From: Parachlorella kessleri
Taxonomy: Eukaryota > Chlorophyta > Trebouxiophyceae > Chlorellales > Chlorellaceae
Direction of reading: 5' to 3'
DNA: 53,565 bases
NCBI GenBank assembly: GCA_001598975.1
Contig: BBXU01000931.1
Location: 1 to 53,565, forward strand
The notes under the pieces were generated by a model. It was not told the DNA's origin, did no database searches, and saw only the letters and a list, made by a program, of their open reading frames with translations. Positions 1 through 11,300 of this stretch are shown piece by piece (position 1 is the stretch's first letter; each line of letters starts with the position of its first letter). A program made the position numbers and the translations under genes.

Positions 1-59
1 TGGCAGCAGCAGACTGTTCTGCTACATCTGGTGACACGTGGCAGCCTAGCCCACTACTC

Positions 60-91
60 GTAAATGACCCCCCCCCCACCCCCCCCCCCCA
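60..91. repeat. Poly-C tract in a helicase intron
   Basis: Near-pure C run within the intron that follows the last visible helicase exon on the minus strand, next to CAC/CCA repeats up to about 122. It is G-rich on the transcribed strand and could form a G-quadruplex in the pre-mRNA. Positions 1-326 otherwise hold only intron sequence; no further exon was recognised. Confidence 0.7.
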
Positions 92-326
92 ACCCACACA
101 CCACACCACCACCACCACCACCCAAGAAAAAAAGCATGGGAGCCTGCCTTTGCAGTGCAGACAACGATGCACAGGCCAAGTAGCAAGCCAGGCCGAGGCA
201 GCTCTACAGATGCATATCAATAACACCATATACACGCCTTGGCGAAGCCAATACCCAGATTGGGCAATCTGCCAGGAACAGCTCCCCACCAAACCTGGCC
301 TATCATCCACCCTTCACCCCACGCAC

Positions 327-3300
327 CTCATCATCCTCGCTCTCCGCTTCTGCCTCCTCCTCACTATCTGAGTCGTACTCTTCGTCCGATGAGTCGCTGC
401 CATACCGAGAGAGTGGCCGTGCCCGCCGCTTCTGCCGTAGTACGGTAGAGGAGGGCCTGCTACTAATTTCGCCTGCGGGCAGCTCACACAGACGGCTTCA
501 ACCATTCAGTCTCGTCATCGAGGGTGAAGAGGTTGAAGGAGAAAGACTGTGTGGCAATAAATGGGCTGCAATGTCCTATGGTGATGTACCCATGCACACG
601 CAGGCAAGCCTGCCATTGCAGCACTGTCAGGCAACTTCTGAGCATTAGCCACCAGGCCACCCCTCCCCTCCTCACCATTGGCGGCGCCCACAGCCTCCAC
701 CCCATCTTCCTGCTTGACCTCCACTTCCATCTTCACTGCTGGCTCGGCTGCTCCAGCTGCCGCAGCCTCCCCGGCTGCTGCTGCTGCTGCTGCAGAGGTC
801 CCCTCAGCCTTCACCTGCTGTACCGCAGGCAGCACATTGGCCTGCATGAAGGCATCTAGTGGATCTATCTCGTCCTCCTCCTCTGCTGCCGCCGCTGCTG
901 CTGTTTTCTGTGCTGCGCCTGCTGTGGCCACAAGGCCAGCTGCGCTGCTGTTCTGCTTCATGAAGGCGTCTAGCGGGTCTTCCTCTTCGTCCTCGTTGCC
1001 TACGCGAGCAGAAAGTGAGGCTTGAAGCCAACACAGAAGCGTATAGACAGCCGACTGGGCAGCAAGTGGACCAGGAAGGACACAGCAGAGACCGCTGCCC
1101 TGCCGAAGGGGGGACCCCCCGGGAAGAAGTTCACCGCAGGGCTTTCCATTGGAGCAACCCCGCCCCCAAGCCACCCGTGCTTGTGTCCAGAGTCATGCGC
1201 AGGAAAAATGAGGCAAGCGAGTCGGCAGAGCCAGCTGGGGCGAGCCTGGCCTTGGAGAGTCATACTGGCATGGCCGGGGGGCTAAGTGCACTTAACTCTA
1301 CTGGGACCCCCCAAACAAACTGAAGACAGGCATCGTGCTGGCATTGGACAGCCGTAGGATATTGCTGCCTGGCTACTGGCCCCATCCAAGTGCCCCAGGA
1401 CACTGGGGCAGAATCCGTCTGCACACTCCGGCGCAGGCCCTCCCTCGCGTACCTGCTGTCAAGGGGGGCGGCTTACTCAAGGCTGCGGCATCTTGCAACG
1501 CAGCGTCCCCTTCCGTCGGAAGCTCCTGCCCAGTTGCCTCTGGCATAGCAGCATCCTCCTCATCCTCGTCCGACTCATCCTCAAAGGTCCAGGCTTTAGC
1601 CTTGGCTGCTGCCTCCTGCTGCTCTCGCTGCTGCTGCTCCGCCTCCCTCTCCTGGTCCTCGGCAAGCTTGCGCCGCTGCTCCTGCAGTGAGACGAAAGAG
1701 GCCAGGGGGTGCACTTCGGCAGACCATTCCAAGCTTGGAAAGGGAGCCTGGGTGCCGCAATTGGTCCAGAAGCGTGGAATGCAGCATGCCAACAGTGAGG
1801 CGCCTGTGACCCCTGCCGTTGCCACAAGCTGGTCTGGCCCAAGCCCCAGCACATGACGAGTCCGTACCACACATACCAACCCCTCTGGTACACAACAGCA
1901 ACAACAACAAAGCAACAGCTAGCGTGCCAAGCAAATGAGCACTCTGGCTAGCTCTTGGCCACACCCCAACTAGCGTTACCCAGTGTGTCTCAGAAGCTGA
2001 CCACCTGTGCCACCACATGCGTCGCATCAATATACCACACCCAAAACACACCTGAACACACCTGCCATGCCTCGATGTGCATCCACTGCTTCTCACCAAT
2101 ATCCGACCCATAACTTGCACCCACCTGCCACGCCTCGATGCGCTTCCGCCGCTTCTCCATCTCCTCCTCAAGGTCTGCCTGCTCCTGCTCCCTGGCCCGC
2201 TTGCGTGCTTCCTCTGCGTCCAGAGCCTTCTGTCGCGCTGCCTCCATCTCGCCTGCTCCTGCACTTACCGCCGCCGCCGGGGAGGCGGTGACCGCAGCCC
2301 CTCCCCCCGCGTCAGCAGCCGAGGCCGGGATGCTGTCCTCTCGCCTACAGCAGCGAGTGCACCAGTCGGTGTGCACATCAAAGCTCCTCAACCATGGCAT
2401 GCCGTCCCACAGCAGCCTCAGCCGCTCTTGACAGCATGCAGATGCCAGATCCCCCTGCCAGGATCCCCTGAAGAACGCTGTCATAAGCTGTCTGACCTGT
2501 GTCCAGTGACATGCAAGCTTCCGCCTGCTTGTCAGGCTTCCAGGCAGCAGGCTAGCTATGTGTCGCTGAGAGGTGTGGACCCACAGCGCATGCCTGGCCA
2601 GGACCACAACTGTCCGTGGGCTCAGTCTTTGGAGCTGGCCAGCATAGCGGTGCACCACCCACCTGCGCTTGCGGTCATCCCTGGCTTCCCTGCTGGCTGA
2701 AGAGGGCGAGCGCTTATCGCGGTGGCGATCCCTACTGCGTGACCGTGTCTTCCCACGATCTTTCTCCCGATCCCGCCTGCATCAGAGCACCAGGAACGTC
2801 GCTTGGGAGATATCTGGTGCGGTCAGCGGCTCCCAGCCAGTACCAAGAGTCACAGGGATGCCACCCTGCATTGTGCTGCCGCTATGGACAACAGCAGAGT
2901 ACCAACCACGCAGAAAGAAAGCTCTGACTCGAACCACATGAGCCATTTATAAGTTATTTGGGAAAGAGAGGGACAGCTGCCCCACCTGTCTCTGTTATCC
3001 CGCCTGTCCCTATCCTTCTCTTTGTCTCGATCACGGTCCCTGTGCCGATCCCTGCGGGTTGTACTCACATACCATCAACAGGAGTGCAAGCCTCCCTATC
3101 TAAGCTGCAAGTTACAACCCATCAGCTGCGGCTTTTACGATGCCGCCTTACAAAAGACGCAAGTACAAGTCGAAACGGGGATCCTTTGCAAACCATCCTC
3201 CTATACAGTTGTCAGCACTTCAGTGCTTCGCTAGTTGCTAGGAGCCTCTTCACCGCAGCCCTCCACAGGGCCTATTGCCTACGGCTTAGGACATTCACAA

Positions 3301-3544
3301 GCTTCACTTACCTGTCTTTTCGCCGCTCCTTGTCTTTATCCTGCAGGCGGCGCAGCCCACACGCGCAGAACATCAGCGACCACGCTTTGCCCCAGGGTAA
3401 GCTCTCCTAGCCAGCGAGAGCAGTAGTTCCAAGTGCAGGTAGCCCTTTCTGTGCCATGGTGCCCCTCTTCACCTTGTCCTCTCTGGAGCGACGGTGCCCG
3501 TCGTGATCGCGGTCCCTAGACTTATGCCTGGAGTCTTCTCCCAT
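327..3544 (-). CDS. PRP5: PRP5/DDX46-type DEAD-box spliceosomal RNA helicase, N-terminal part (runs off left edge)
   Basis: Exons, 5' to 3' on the minus strand: 3544-3473, 3340-3312, 3051-2986, 2776-2663, 2344-2125, 1681-1453, 999 to about 676 (or about 600), and 431-327. All phases agree except the 3' side of the exon starting at 999. About 385 residues are present and the helicase core lies beyond the left edge. Visible regions: an RS/RD-rich N-terminus (residues 1-90, repeated R-D-R-D and D-K-E-K-D), a charged coiled segment with KRRKRIEAWQ, then two DPLDAFM motifs (about residues 251 and 291, the second followed by ANVLP), then a Ser/Asp/Glu-rich stretch with SDSSDEEYDSDSEE. This order matches Prp5/DDX46/plant RH42, the ATPase that remodels U2 snRNP during branch-site selection in the nucleus. 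The DPLD motif is a hallmark of that family. The start ATG at 3544 gives an RS-like beginning without upstream exons. It is divergent from the C2 gene. Identification is firm; the catalytic part is unseen. Confidence 0.8.
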
Positions 3545-4022
3545 GGCTTAGCCCCTGCAAAACAGCAAGGAAGGCTTAAGCGTGCCGAGTAGCTCTCTGG
3601 CAAGCAGATCGTGTCAGCAATGTTCCTCCAAGGAGATTATCTGCAGCGAGCACAGCATGATGGCTGGCTGGCGATCGCGCATGTAGCACTGCTCACCAAG
3701 CTGCGGTGTCAAGGACGGCAGTAACTGCAACTTGAACTAGCAAACAACTAGAGGCAGAAGCATCGCTGCAGAAAACATCCCTTGCTTTGCATAGTTCTTG
3801 TGTCGGAGTAGATAATGAAAGCGCATCAAATGCACCTTACTTATGACAGATGGAACGGAGAGCAAGCCCAAGGCTTGTTAGCCTGGGTCAATAGACTGGG
3901 TTTCGCGCCCTAGCCTCCCCCTGAAATTTGGCCACGCTCGGCCGGCTCTATGTGTGCCCCAAACTCTTATCCTGCAATTTCAGTGCGTGTATCAAGTAAA
4001 CCCAAGGCTAAACTCCTCCAGT
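3545..4022. promoter_or_regulatory. Shared upstream region of the divergent helicase and C2 genes
   Basis: 478 bp between two start codons facing away from each other; it must hold the 5' UTRs and promoters of both genes. No clear TATA box or ORF was seen. Confidence 0.4.
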
Positions 4023-5472
4023 ATGGCCGGCGTCCTGGAGATCACTGTCATTGAGGCGCACGGGATTCAGGATGTAGAACAGTGGGGAGAACAGGACGAC
4101 TACTGCACTTTGCGGCTCAGTGAGGAACCACAGGCAACAGCGGCGAGTGCTGTTGTTTCTGTGTGTGAAAACTTAGCTTCTGAACACTTGCTGGCCTGGC
4201 TAGCCACAGGATGGGCCCTGTGATCTGCATGCGATGCAGGGCATGCAATGTTTGCTCGTCATTAGGCTCCTGGTTGCTTTGCAGCTTATCACCAGCTTAT
4301 AACTGTGTCCAGGCTACCACGACTTGTATGAAAGGAGGCACTGACCCCACTTGGGGCGAGACACTGACCCTGGGGCCAGTCACCAGTAGCAACCCTGGGG
4401 ACCTGCTGGTGTGTCTTTACAACCAGAACCGGGCAGGCAAGTGTCCTATAGCTGATTTGTTCATGGTAGAGAGGCTCTGTTATGACCTGCCTGTGCTGAC
4501 ACACCGCACTTCACAGGCTGCAGCTGGCTCTGCGTTGCGCTCTGTAGTTTTCCAACTAAACAGCAACAGCATTTTGCCCATGGCTATCCCTACGGGTTCC
4601 AAAACCTGACTGTGTAGCAGTATGAAGTGTGGGCGTCTCTTGTGGTCTGCTGCAGCTCCCGATGATCTTGTTGGCTCCGGGAAAGCAGCGGTTGCAAGCT
4701 TGATGGAGCCCGGTCAGGCAAGGCAGGTGCAGGTAGGTGGTGTATCCTGCAAGCTCTGTGATAGTAGCCAGTATTAGCTGCGCCCTCAGCCCTTGCCAGC
4801 CTATCGATCCCAGGCATGCAATGCCACTTGGGCCAGCTTTACAGCTGGCTATCCTATATCGCCTGCCCCTGACCGACACGCTGCTGCTGCAAGTGCTAAA
4901 GGCTGTATGTATTGAGTACTGCTGAGCATGGCCAGCTGTGATCGGGTGTGGTTTGTGCAAATGGCACCAGGTATTCCCACACCTCCGCTGCAGGTGCCAC
5001 TGACCAGCCACCCTTCTGGGCGGCAGGAGGGCTATGTGCAGCTCTCCATCTCGTTCAGGCCCACAGAAGACCCGGCCCAGCTCAGAGCTGCAGGTGCGGG
5101 ACGAGGTTCATTTATCAGTCCCCTTGACCATGTCTTCAGTCCCCTAGCTCTTGCATGGTCATCCATCAAGCAAGTCTTCATGCGCATGCACCATAGTAAC
5201 TATGACACCTGAGCTGGCATCCGTGTCTAAGATCAGAACGGCCTCTGTAGCCGCCACGTCAACATCATTTTGTTATGGTGGCAGGGCCAGATGACATCAC
5301 TGCCGGTCCCATGGAGCCCCTGCCAGCAATGGAGGGGGCGGAGCCAATGACAGATGCAGCCCTTCAGCCCCCGGAGGCGTCAGACTTGCGGAGGGTTGGC
5401 GAGAATGATAGGGCGTACGATCGTGTGCACCGGCCAGGCTATGGCACTCCTGCTAATGCAGCTACAAGCTAA
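4023..5472 (+). CDS. Single C2-domain protein
   Basis: Exons 4023-4133, 4313-4436, 4656-4732 (or to 4726), 4994-5093 and 5285-5472, about 199 residues. Residues 1-125 form one C2 domain: GVLEITVIEAHGI at the first strand, DDYCTLRL, KGGTDPTWGETL (the G-T-x-P-x-W-x-E signature), DLLVCLYNQNR, then APDDLVGSGKA and GYVQLSISF at the end. The tail (about 130-199) is low-complexity and acidic-to-basic with PEPM/PPEA pieces. C2 domains bind phospholipid, often with Ca2+. Only some acidic loop residues (D-D near residue 28, D-D in the fifth-strand loop) are present, so Ca2+ dependence is unclear. Intron 2 has a GC donor (CAG|GCAAGT at 4437). Intron 1 may also use a GC donor, or a GT donor 18 nt later. 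TGTAA at 5528-5532 fits a poly(A) signal. Confidence 0.75.
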
Positions 5473-5563
5473 GCCGGCTGACTTGCTGGCCGAGGGTGCT
5501 GTTAACCTAGCACGGGGTGGTGGTGGTGTAAAAAGAGTTGAAGGTGAACTGTAGTGACACTGG

Positions 5564-5595
5564 GTGATGCACATATGCTCTGGGGCTTTCCTGAG
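5564..5595 (+). repeat. TATGCTCTGGG dispersed repeat, copy 1
   Basis: One of four copies of TGCA-N3-TATGCTCTG-G-N-CTNGCCTGA (others about 16792, 32310 and 40033), each in a noncoding or doubtful stretch. Copy 1 has TTCCTGA in place of TGCCTGA. Confidence 0.5.
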
Positions 5596-6021
5596 TTTGA
5601 GCCGGTGAGTTGTTCATGTTAATGGTGGCCTGCAGTGCTACTCTGGTGGATAGTGAGGGCAGTGTCTGCTAAGATGTGCTGCGCACTAGGCTAAACTCTT
5701 GCCCCGGACTGCCGGCTGATTGCAGAGTTGGTATAGTGGTGATACAGTCGGTTGGCATGATGGAGTGCATGAGTGGTCTTTGGTGTCAAGTCGGCCACCA
5801 CCCATGGCAACACAGTCACTTGACCATTGTACAAGTGCTGCTGGGCATCTCCATGGCTTGCCTCCAGGCCTTGTGACACATACTATTTCGAGGTATCTCT
5901 TGTGTGCAGCAAGCTGGACCGAGGAGGGGTGTGTGTGTCTGGAGTTTGCAGAAAGATAGCCGTGCCAAGGACATCTTTCGCAAGCACTTAACTACATTGT
6001 CCCAGATTACCTGAGATGGAA

Positions 6022-6070
6022 TGCACATGACAAGAAGGGGTCAGACACGCAGTTTGGCCGGTGCTTATCA
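6022..6070 (+). repeat. 48-bp repeat, partner of 28693-28740
   Basis: CATGACAAGAAGGGGTCAGA then CACGCAGTTTGGCCGGTGCT. It lies beyond the 3' end of the Nudix gene. Confidence 0.6.
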
Positions 6071-6284
6071 CTAAATGAGCAACGAATGTGACGCAAGAAA
6101 AGGTGTGAACCGGTGGCAAGGAGTCACTACGAGTCACAATCAACAGCATCTGCAGTACAGGAATAAATCATATAATCCCCAGAGGCATCAAGTGTTTTCA
6201 AGCAATACCCTGAATCTGGCGATGCAGCACCGAGGCAATGGCCATCCCTCTGCTGGCAGTTAGACACGGCTTGGTCAGGTCTTC

Positions 6285-8069
6285 TCACTTGCATGCCAGC
6301 GACGTGGGTATAGCAAAGTGGTCTGTGAGGTCGAAGCTGCCAGGGGTGTTTGGTCCTGAGCCTGGCTGCTTCACAATGACGCCATGGTGAATTGTGCATG
6401 ACCCGCTCTCCAGATCCTCCAAGTAATGCCGCAAGGCAAAGGCCACCGACGAGAAGGCCAGCTGCAAGGTACGACCATGCAAAAAGGGCCTGCGTCAATT
6501 GTCTCCTGTCCATGCCTCATTAGCGCTTGCACATCCTAGCACAGGCTGCAATGAGAGTAATCGTGCCATAGTACTACCTGCCTCATCCCCATCTTGTTGA
6601 AATGCTTATCTCGCATAACCAACCCATCGCGAAAATCACGACCCTAACCTCCCCCACGTGGCTGTTGCCAGTGCCTGCAGGAAAGCGTGGGGTTGCATAA
6701 AGGTGGCACACACTGTCCCCTCAGTTGGCCACTAACCTCGCTGAAGGGAATCTCATGAGGTGCAAAGAGCCGCGCATCGAGAGATTCAGGGAGCTGTGCT
6801 GCAAAGGTGTACGGGGCAGCCAACCTTGCCCGAAACAGGATGTAGGCTTGGCTGATGCTGGGGATGTCGAAGTGGCAGAAGGGGCCAAGGATGTCGACCT
6901 TGGCTCTCGCCTCCTCCCAGGTCTCTCGTGCGGCCCCCTCTTCAGGCAGGGTGTGGAAAAGCTGTCTGTCAGCAAAGGGTGGACAAGTGAGACAGCGCAA
7001 GAAACCTGCCGGCATGGAGCATTCACCCTGTGTACGCGGTATCGCTCAAAACAGTAAGCCACCACAAATCACTGTGTGTTGTAGAAGCTCCGGGCACCTT
7101 ACTGTTGGTACACGGCAAGGCAGGAAGACCCACACAGCCTTTCTTGCACCCATGTCCCCGGTGCGCTCCCAGTCTGGGGTACAGAACAGAGCCTGCTTGC
7201 CCAGATGCATGCTTCCTGCTGTGCCCACAGGCAGCCACGATGCATGTGGCGCTGCCTCAAAGCATCTTACACAGCTTGGTGCACACCTCACCTGCAGAGC
7301 TCTCCTTTTCCTCCATGAACCCCGCTGGGATAGTCCACAGTCCTTGCTGTGGCTCGATGCCGCGTCTACACAGGAGCACCCGGCCCTCATGTTCTACTAG
7401 ACAGCCCACAACCTGCATCCACATCCAGATGGTACTTCGCGCCTTGATTATAGCAGGTAGTGAGGTTCCCACTACACATGGCACCCCGCACAGAACCTCA
7501 CCGTCTTGTTTACAAGGACTCACAGGACAGACCCAGTATGACCGCGCGTGGCTGGCACAGACAACAGTCACCCGGACACCCTCACCATCTTTGGGTTCAT
7601 GTAGTCGACATATGAGCAGCTTGAGCAGACATGACGCCAAATATGCTCATTTTCTGGCAGCACCAGCGCCATGCGGCCCCCGCACTGCCGGCAGAAGTTG
7701 GCCACCTGCAGGCACGCTTCACTTGAGCTTGGCTGCTAGCACAAAGAGCAGGTCCATAGCCTGGTAATTCTGGCAGTGCCAAGCCCAGCCTCAGTATGCA
7801 GTGCAAAACGGTGAGACGAAAATTCTTACCTGTTTGGGCTTGGGTGGCACAGGAACAAGGTTGCCAGGTGCTTCAGGGGGAGACACGGCAGCCCCGACGT
7901 CTTGGGCAGCCCCTTGCGGCTGGCTGGCAGCTCCCTCGGCAGCTCCCATTGCTGACAGCCTTGGCTCTCTTGTGTGAAGCGCCCTTTGGAGATGCTGCAG
8001 GGGACCAGAGGTGCTATGTTGGCACAAATGTTCGAGCACCGCTGCTGTGACAGGGAAACTTGCGGGCAC
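6285..8069 (-). CDS. NUDX23: NUDX23-like Nudix hydrolase (FAD/ADP-ribose pyrophosphatase type)
   Basis: Exons (minus strand) 8069-7830, 7705-7586, 7412-7292, 6939-6737 and 6461-6285, 286 residues, all phases consistent. The first about 80 residues are Ala/Pro/Gln-rich and plastid-transit-like. A zinc ribbon follows (FCRQCGG about residue 84, HVCSSC about 107), then [19 protein letters not shown] and a Nudix box from GFMEEKE to RETWEEAR (about 154-177). The C-terminus ([11 protein letters not shown], then [11 protein letters not shown]) matches plant NUDX23 closely. Plant NUDX23 is a chloroplast enzyme that hydrolyses FAD and ADP-ribose and controls flavin levels. Oddity: the Gly near the end of the Nudix box (consensus R-E-U-x-E-E-x-G-U) is Arg here (EEARA). 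The metal-binding Glu residues are kept, so activity is likely but not certain. The gene is head-to-head with the carboxypeptidase gene. Confidence 0.88.
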
Positions 8070-8383
8070 GTACCTGCAGCCCTAGCTTTGGTGCGTAGAG
8101 GTTACGAAGCCTGCATACATGCGCAAAGATGGCCATCAACTTGGGTGGATGCTACAGATCTGATGATCAATTCTCAATCTGATTTACTGTGCTGCAGATA
8201 GCGTGGCCTTCCTAAAATTTGTTTTTTCGACCAGAGATCTTGACTACAGGGATGAGTACTTCATCCGTCATACCGACATGGCCAGGATACCAGGACAATG
8301 TGCCTTGCTAATGCATCAATATATCAGGGTCTTTATACACTTTGGAGATTGGTAGTACATACTGAGACTAGACACTGGGCACC
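8070..8383. promoter_or_regulatory. Shared upstream region of the divergent Nudix and carboxypeptidase genes
   Basis: 314 bp between opposing start codons. AT-richer than its surroundings (AAATTTG and TTTTTT near 8212-8228). No ORF or defined element was identified. Confidence 0.4.
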
Positions 8384-11300
8384 ATGATCACACACCTCAG
8401 TGTTGCAGTCTTTGTGATGGCGTGCTTGGTTTGCCCTGGGGCTTTGTCTAGGGCTGTTGATGAACCCTGGACTAACTTACGGCCTGAGAGGTGGCTTTCT
8501 CGACACCGAGCTGACGAGATCACACAAGTGCCTGGCTTTGAGGGACACCTCCCCAGCCGCCACTTCGGTGGCTACATCACCGTTGATGAGGTGTGTCTGC
8601 CTCTTTAACGATAATTGAGACCTTCTGTGGTGCTAGTGCCTGGAGGCACCTGAAGTGCCTCGGGTTGGCAGCGGCGTTGGCAGTTTGCTTTTCCAAACGG
8701 GGAATGGAAGAATCAAGGCAGCCGGCATAAGGCCGGGCCAGTTGCCTTTGTCTCATGCAGGGCCATGGCAGGCACCTGTATTATTATTTTGTCACCTCAG
8801 AGCACAGCCCTCCGGATGATCCTGTGGTATTGTGGCTTAATGGTGGTCCAGGCTGCTCCAGGTCAGTTGTTCTTGCGCAGGCAACCTGCCTTGATCCTGC
8901 AGTTGAAGAGGGCCGAGGCTGCCTGCATGTGTATCGGCACATTAGTGCACAGTGAGGTTTGCATTACTGTTAGTCAGCGCACTCAATTCCCCTGGTTGCT
9001 GCTAGCTGCAGCTTTGATGGATTCGTTAACGAGCATGGTCCCTTCCGGTTTGGGTTTAAGGGAGGCAAGGATAGTGAGGGCAAGGCACGACAGGAGCTGG
9101 AGCTGTGGGAGAACCCATACAGGTAAGCTTCCTGCCTAGTGACTTGCTATCGTGCCTCGCTTTGAGGCAAAGCCAGGCACCCACTATCACATGGTCAAAT
9201 CACATGTGCGGATTGTAAGCATTACCTTTGCTTACTGGACAACAATTGCTCCGAGGCGTACAGATGTCACTGCTATCGACAATATAGGTACTCCGATACA
9301 ATAAGAATGTTCTACCTCTCCATCGGCAGGACAAGCTCCTACTCTGTTCTGCTTTCCTTTGCTGCAGCTGGAGCAAGGCTGCCAATATGCTGTTTGTGGA
9401 CTCGCCCGCTGGCGTGGGCATGAGCTATAGCGAAACCCCAAGGGACTACCACACCAATGACACACAGACCGCCAAGGACATGAATGCCTTCCTGAGGCGC
9501 TGGTTCACTAAGTACAGCGAGTTCCAGGGCAGCGACTTCTATGTGGCAGGTGGACTCAGTGCCTGCCAGATGGCCAATGGCTGGGAGGCAGCTCGTTGTG
9601 ATGCTGTCAACCTTTGCTGAGTGCTGTTGCATGTAGAGCATTGCACTGAGGGTACTCACGCAGGCTTCTGCGCTTAGCCTGCTGTGCTCAGGGAACATCA
9701 AATTTCTTGTGCTCGAGGAGCGCGGCTGGTGTGCAAGCTATGGAAAGAGGGTAGATGGAAGTTCAAGGGTACACAGCGAGTTGTGCCGCCCACCTGACCT
9801 ACCGCATTTCATGCCAAGCACAAGGCTTGCTGCACCGACGAAGGCTACCAGCCTGCATCAGCCAGAGAGACACGCGGGTTATGCTGCTACCGCTGCAGGC
9901 GAATCCTTTGGTGGTGTCTACGTCCCCCTCGTGTCTCAGGCGGTCCTGGATGGCAATGACGCTGGTGATGAGCCCAAGCTTGGTCTCAAGGTGCGTATAT
10001 TGGCACTGGCTTGCTTATAGCCGCACTGGTGGCTGGGGCCAGGGCTGCAGAGGAAGGCCGAAGCGGAGCTTGTAAGGTAGGGTTCTTGTTGTGCTGGGCA
10101 CTGGTGCTGCCACGGCAGCGGCAGTTATATCTCTCTGCCGCGTGACAGCAGGGGTGCCGCTTGTGGATTGAGGCTGCGCAGTTGCTGTGGTAGTGGCAGG
10201 CAGCAGGTGGGTAGGTGTCAGCAAGGCTGCATCAGTGGTGCATTCATTGCTGGAGGCCTACACACTTTTCTGTGTTCATTACCCCAGCATATATTCGGGC
10301 TTCCATGCTTTCTTTGCTATCCCGTGCAGGCTTACCTAATTGGCAACGGGGTGACAGACCCTGTCTATGACGGCAACGCTGTGGTGCCCTTTGCGCTGGG
10401 CAAGTCTCTCATCAGCACTAAGCTTTACGAAAAGGCCTACCGGGATTGCCACGCGGGCAACTACTGGAATGCTTCTCTGGGCAGTGATTGCGACCGCACG
10501 CTGAACGCTGTCTGGGCTGAACGTGAGTGCCCCACGACATGCACTAGGGCAAGAGGACGCTGGGGATATATACCTGTCCGCCAATAGGACCCCTTTGGGT
10601 TGGCCTGACCTGTCTGTAGCATGCCACCCAACGAGGACCCTCCCTGGGGCTCCTACCTGACGACCCTCTCCATGATTGGGGCAGACTGCGTTGGTGCAAA
10701 GGGTGACCGGCTGTGGCATGTTGATCTGCTCTTGCGTGCTAACAGGTGTGTTGCTGTTGCATGATAACATGAGGGCTCCTTCTGCTTCCTGCAGTGTCCG
10801 GGTTGAATATCTATGGCATCCTAGAGTCCTGCTACCATGGCCACAACCCCTACAGACAGCCGGCTGCTGGGAGGTCATTGCAGGCAAGAAATATTGGCAC
10901 AAGCAGCAACCATGGTGGTCTTATCTCTTTACCGCATGAACCAGCGCCTGTCGACAGCGCACTGCCGTGCAGCTGTAGTGCAAGCACCCGCGTAGGCCGA
11001 CAAGTTTTAACCCACTGCCTCGCAATTGAGCCCTGACGGGGCACCATGGTGGGGTACGTTTGGGTTGACTCGTGTCGGTGTCGAGGTAGGGCAACCGGCT
11101 GCTCCCCTGCTTTCGAACGTGCAGGCAGTTTCGGATGGGGAGCAGTTGCACGATGAGCAGCCCCCGTCCCTGGAGGCGTTGCAGGCTGCTGTGAGAGGCC
11201 TGCGGCAGTGGCCGCTGGTCGGGGGTGCCAAACCTGGGCGAGTGCCTGGTCTGGCGGAGATGGGGCTGGGCCACACTCCACCCTGCCTAGACTCCAGGTG

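Larger units (their letters stand above)
5473..6284. other. Convergent intergenic region with a tRNA-like relic and a dispersed repeat
   Basis: Space between the 3' ends of the C2 and Nudix genes. It holds a TATGCTCTGGG short repeat (about 5564-5595), a tRNA-like A-box segment (5726-5745) and a roughly 48-bp repeat (6022-6070) also found at 28693. No convincing gene: the ORFs are short and their frames change. Confidence 0.5.

Noticed and set aside
5726..5790. Working tRNA gene
   Set aside because: Only an A-box-like stretch; there is no B box or acceptor stem.
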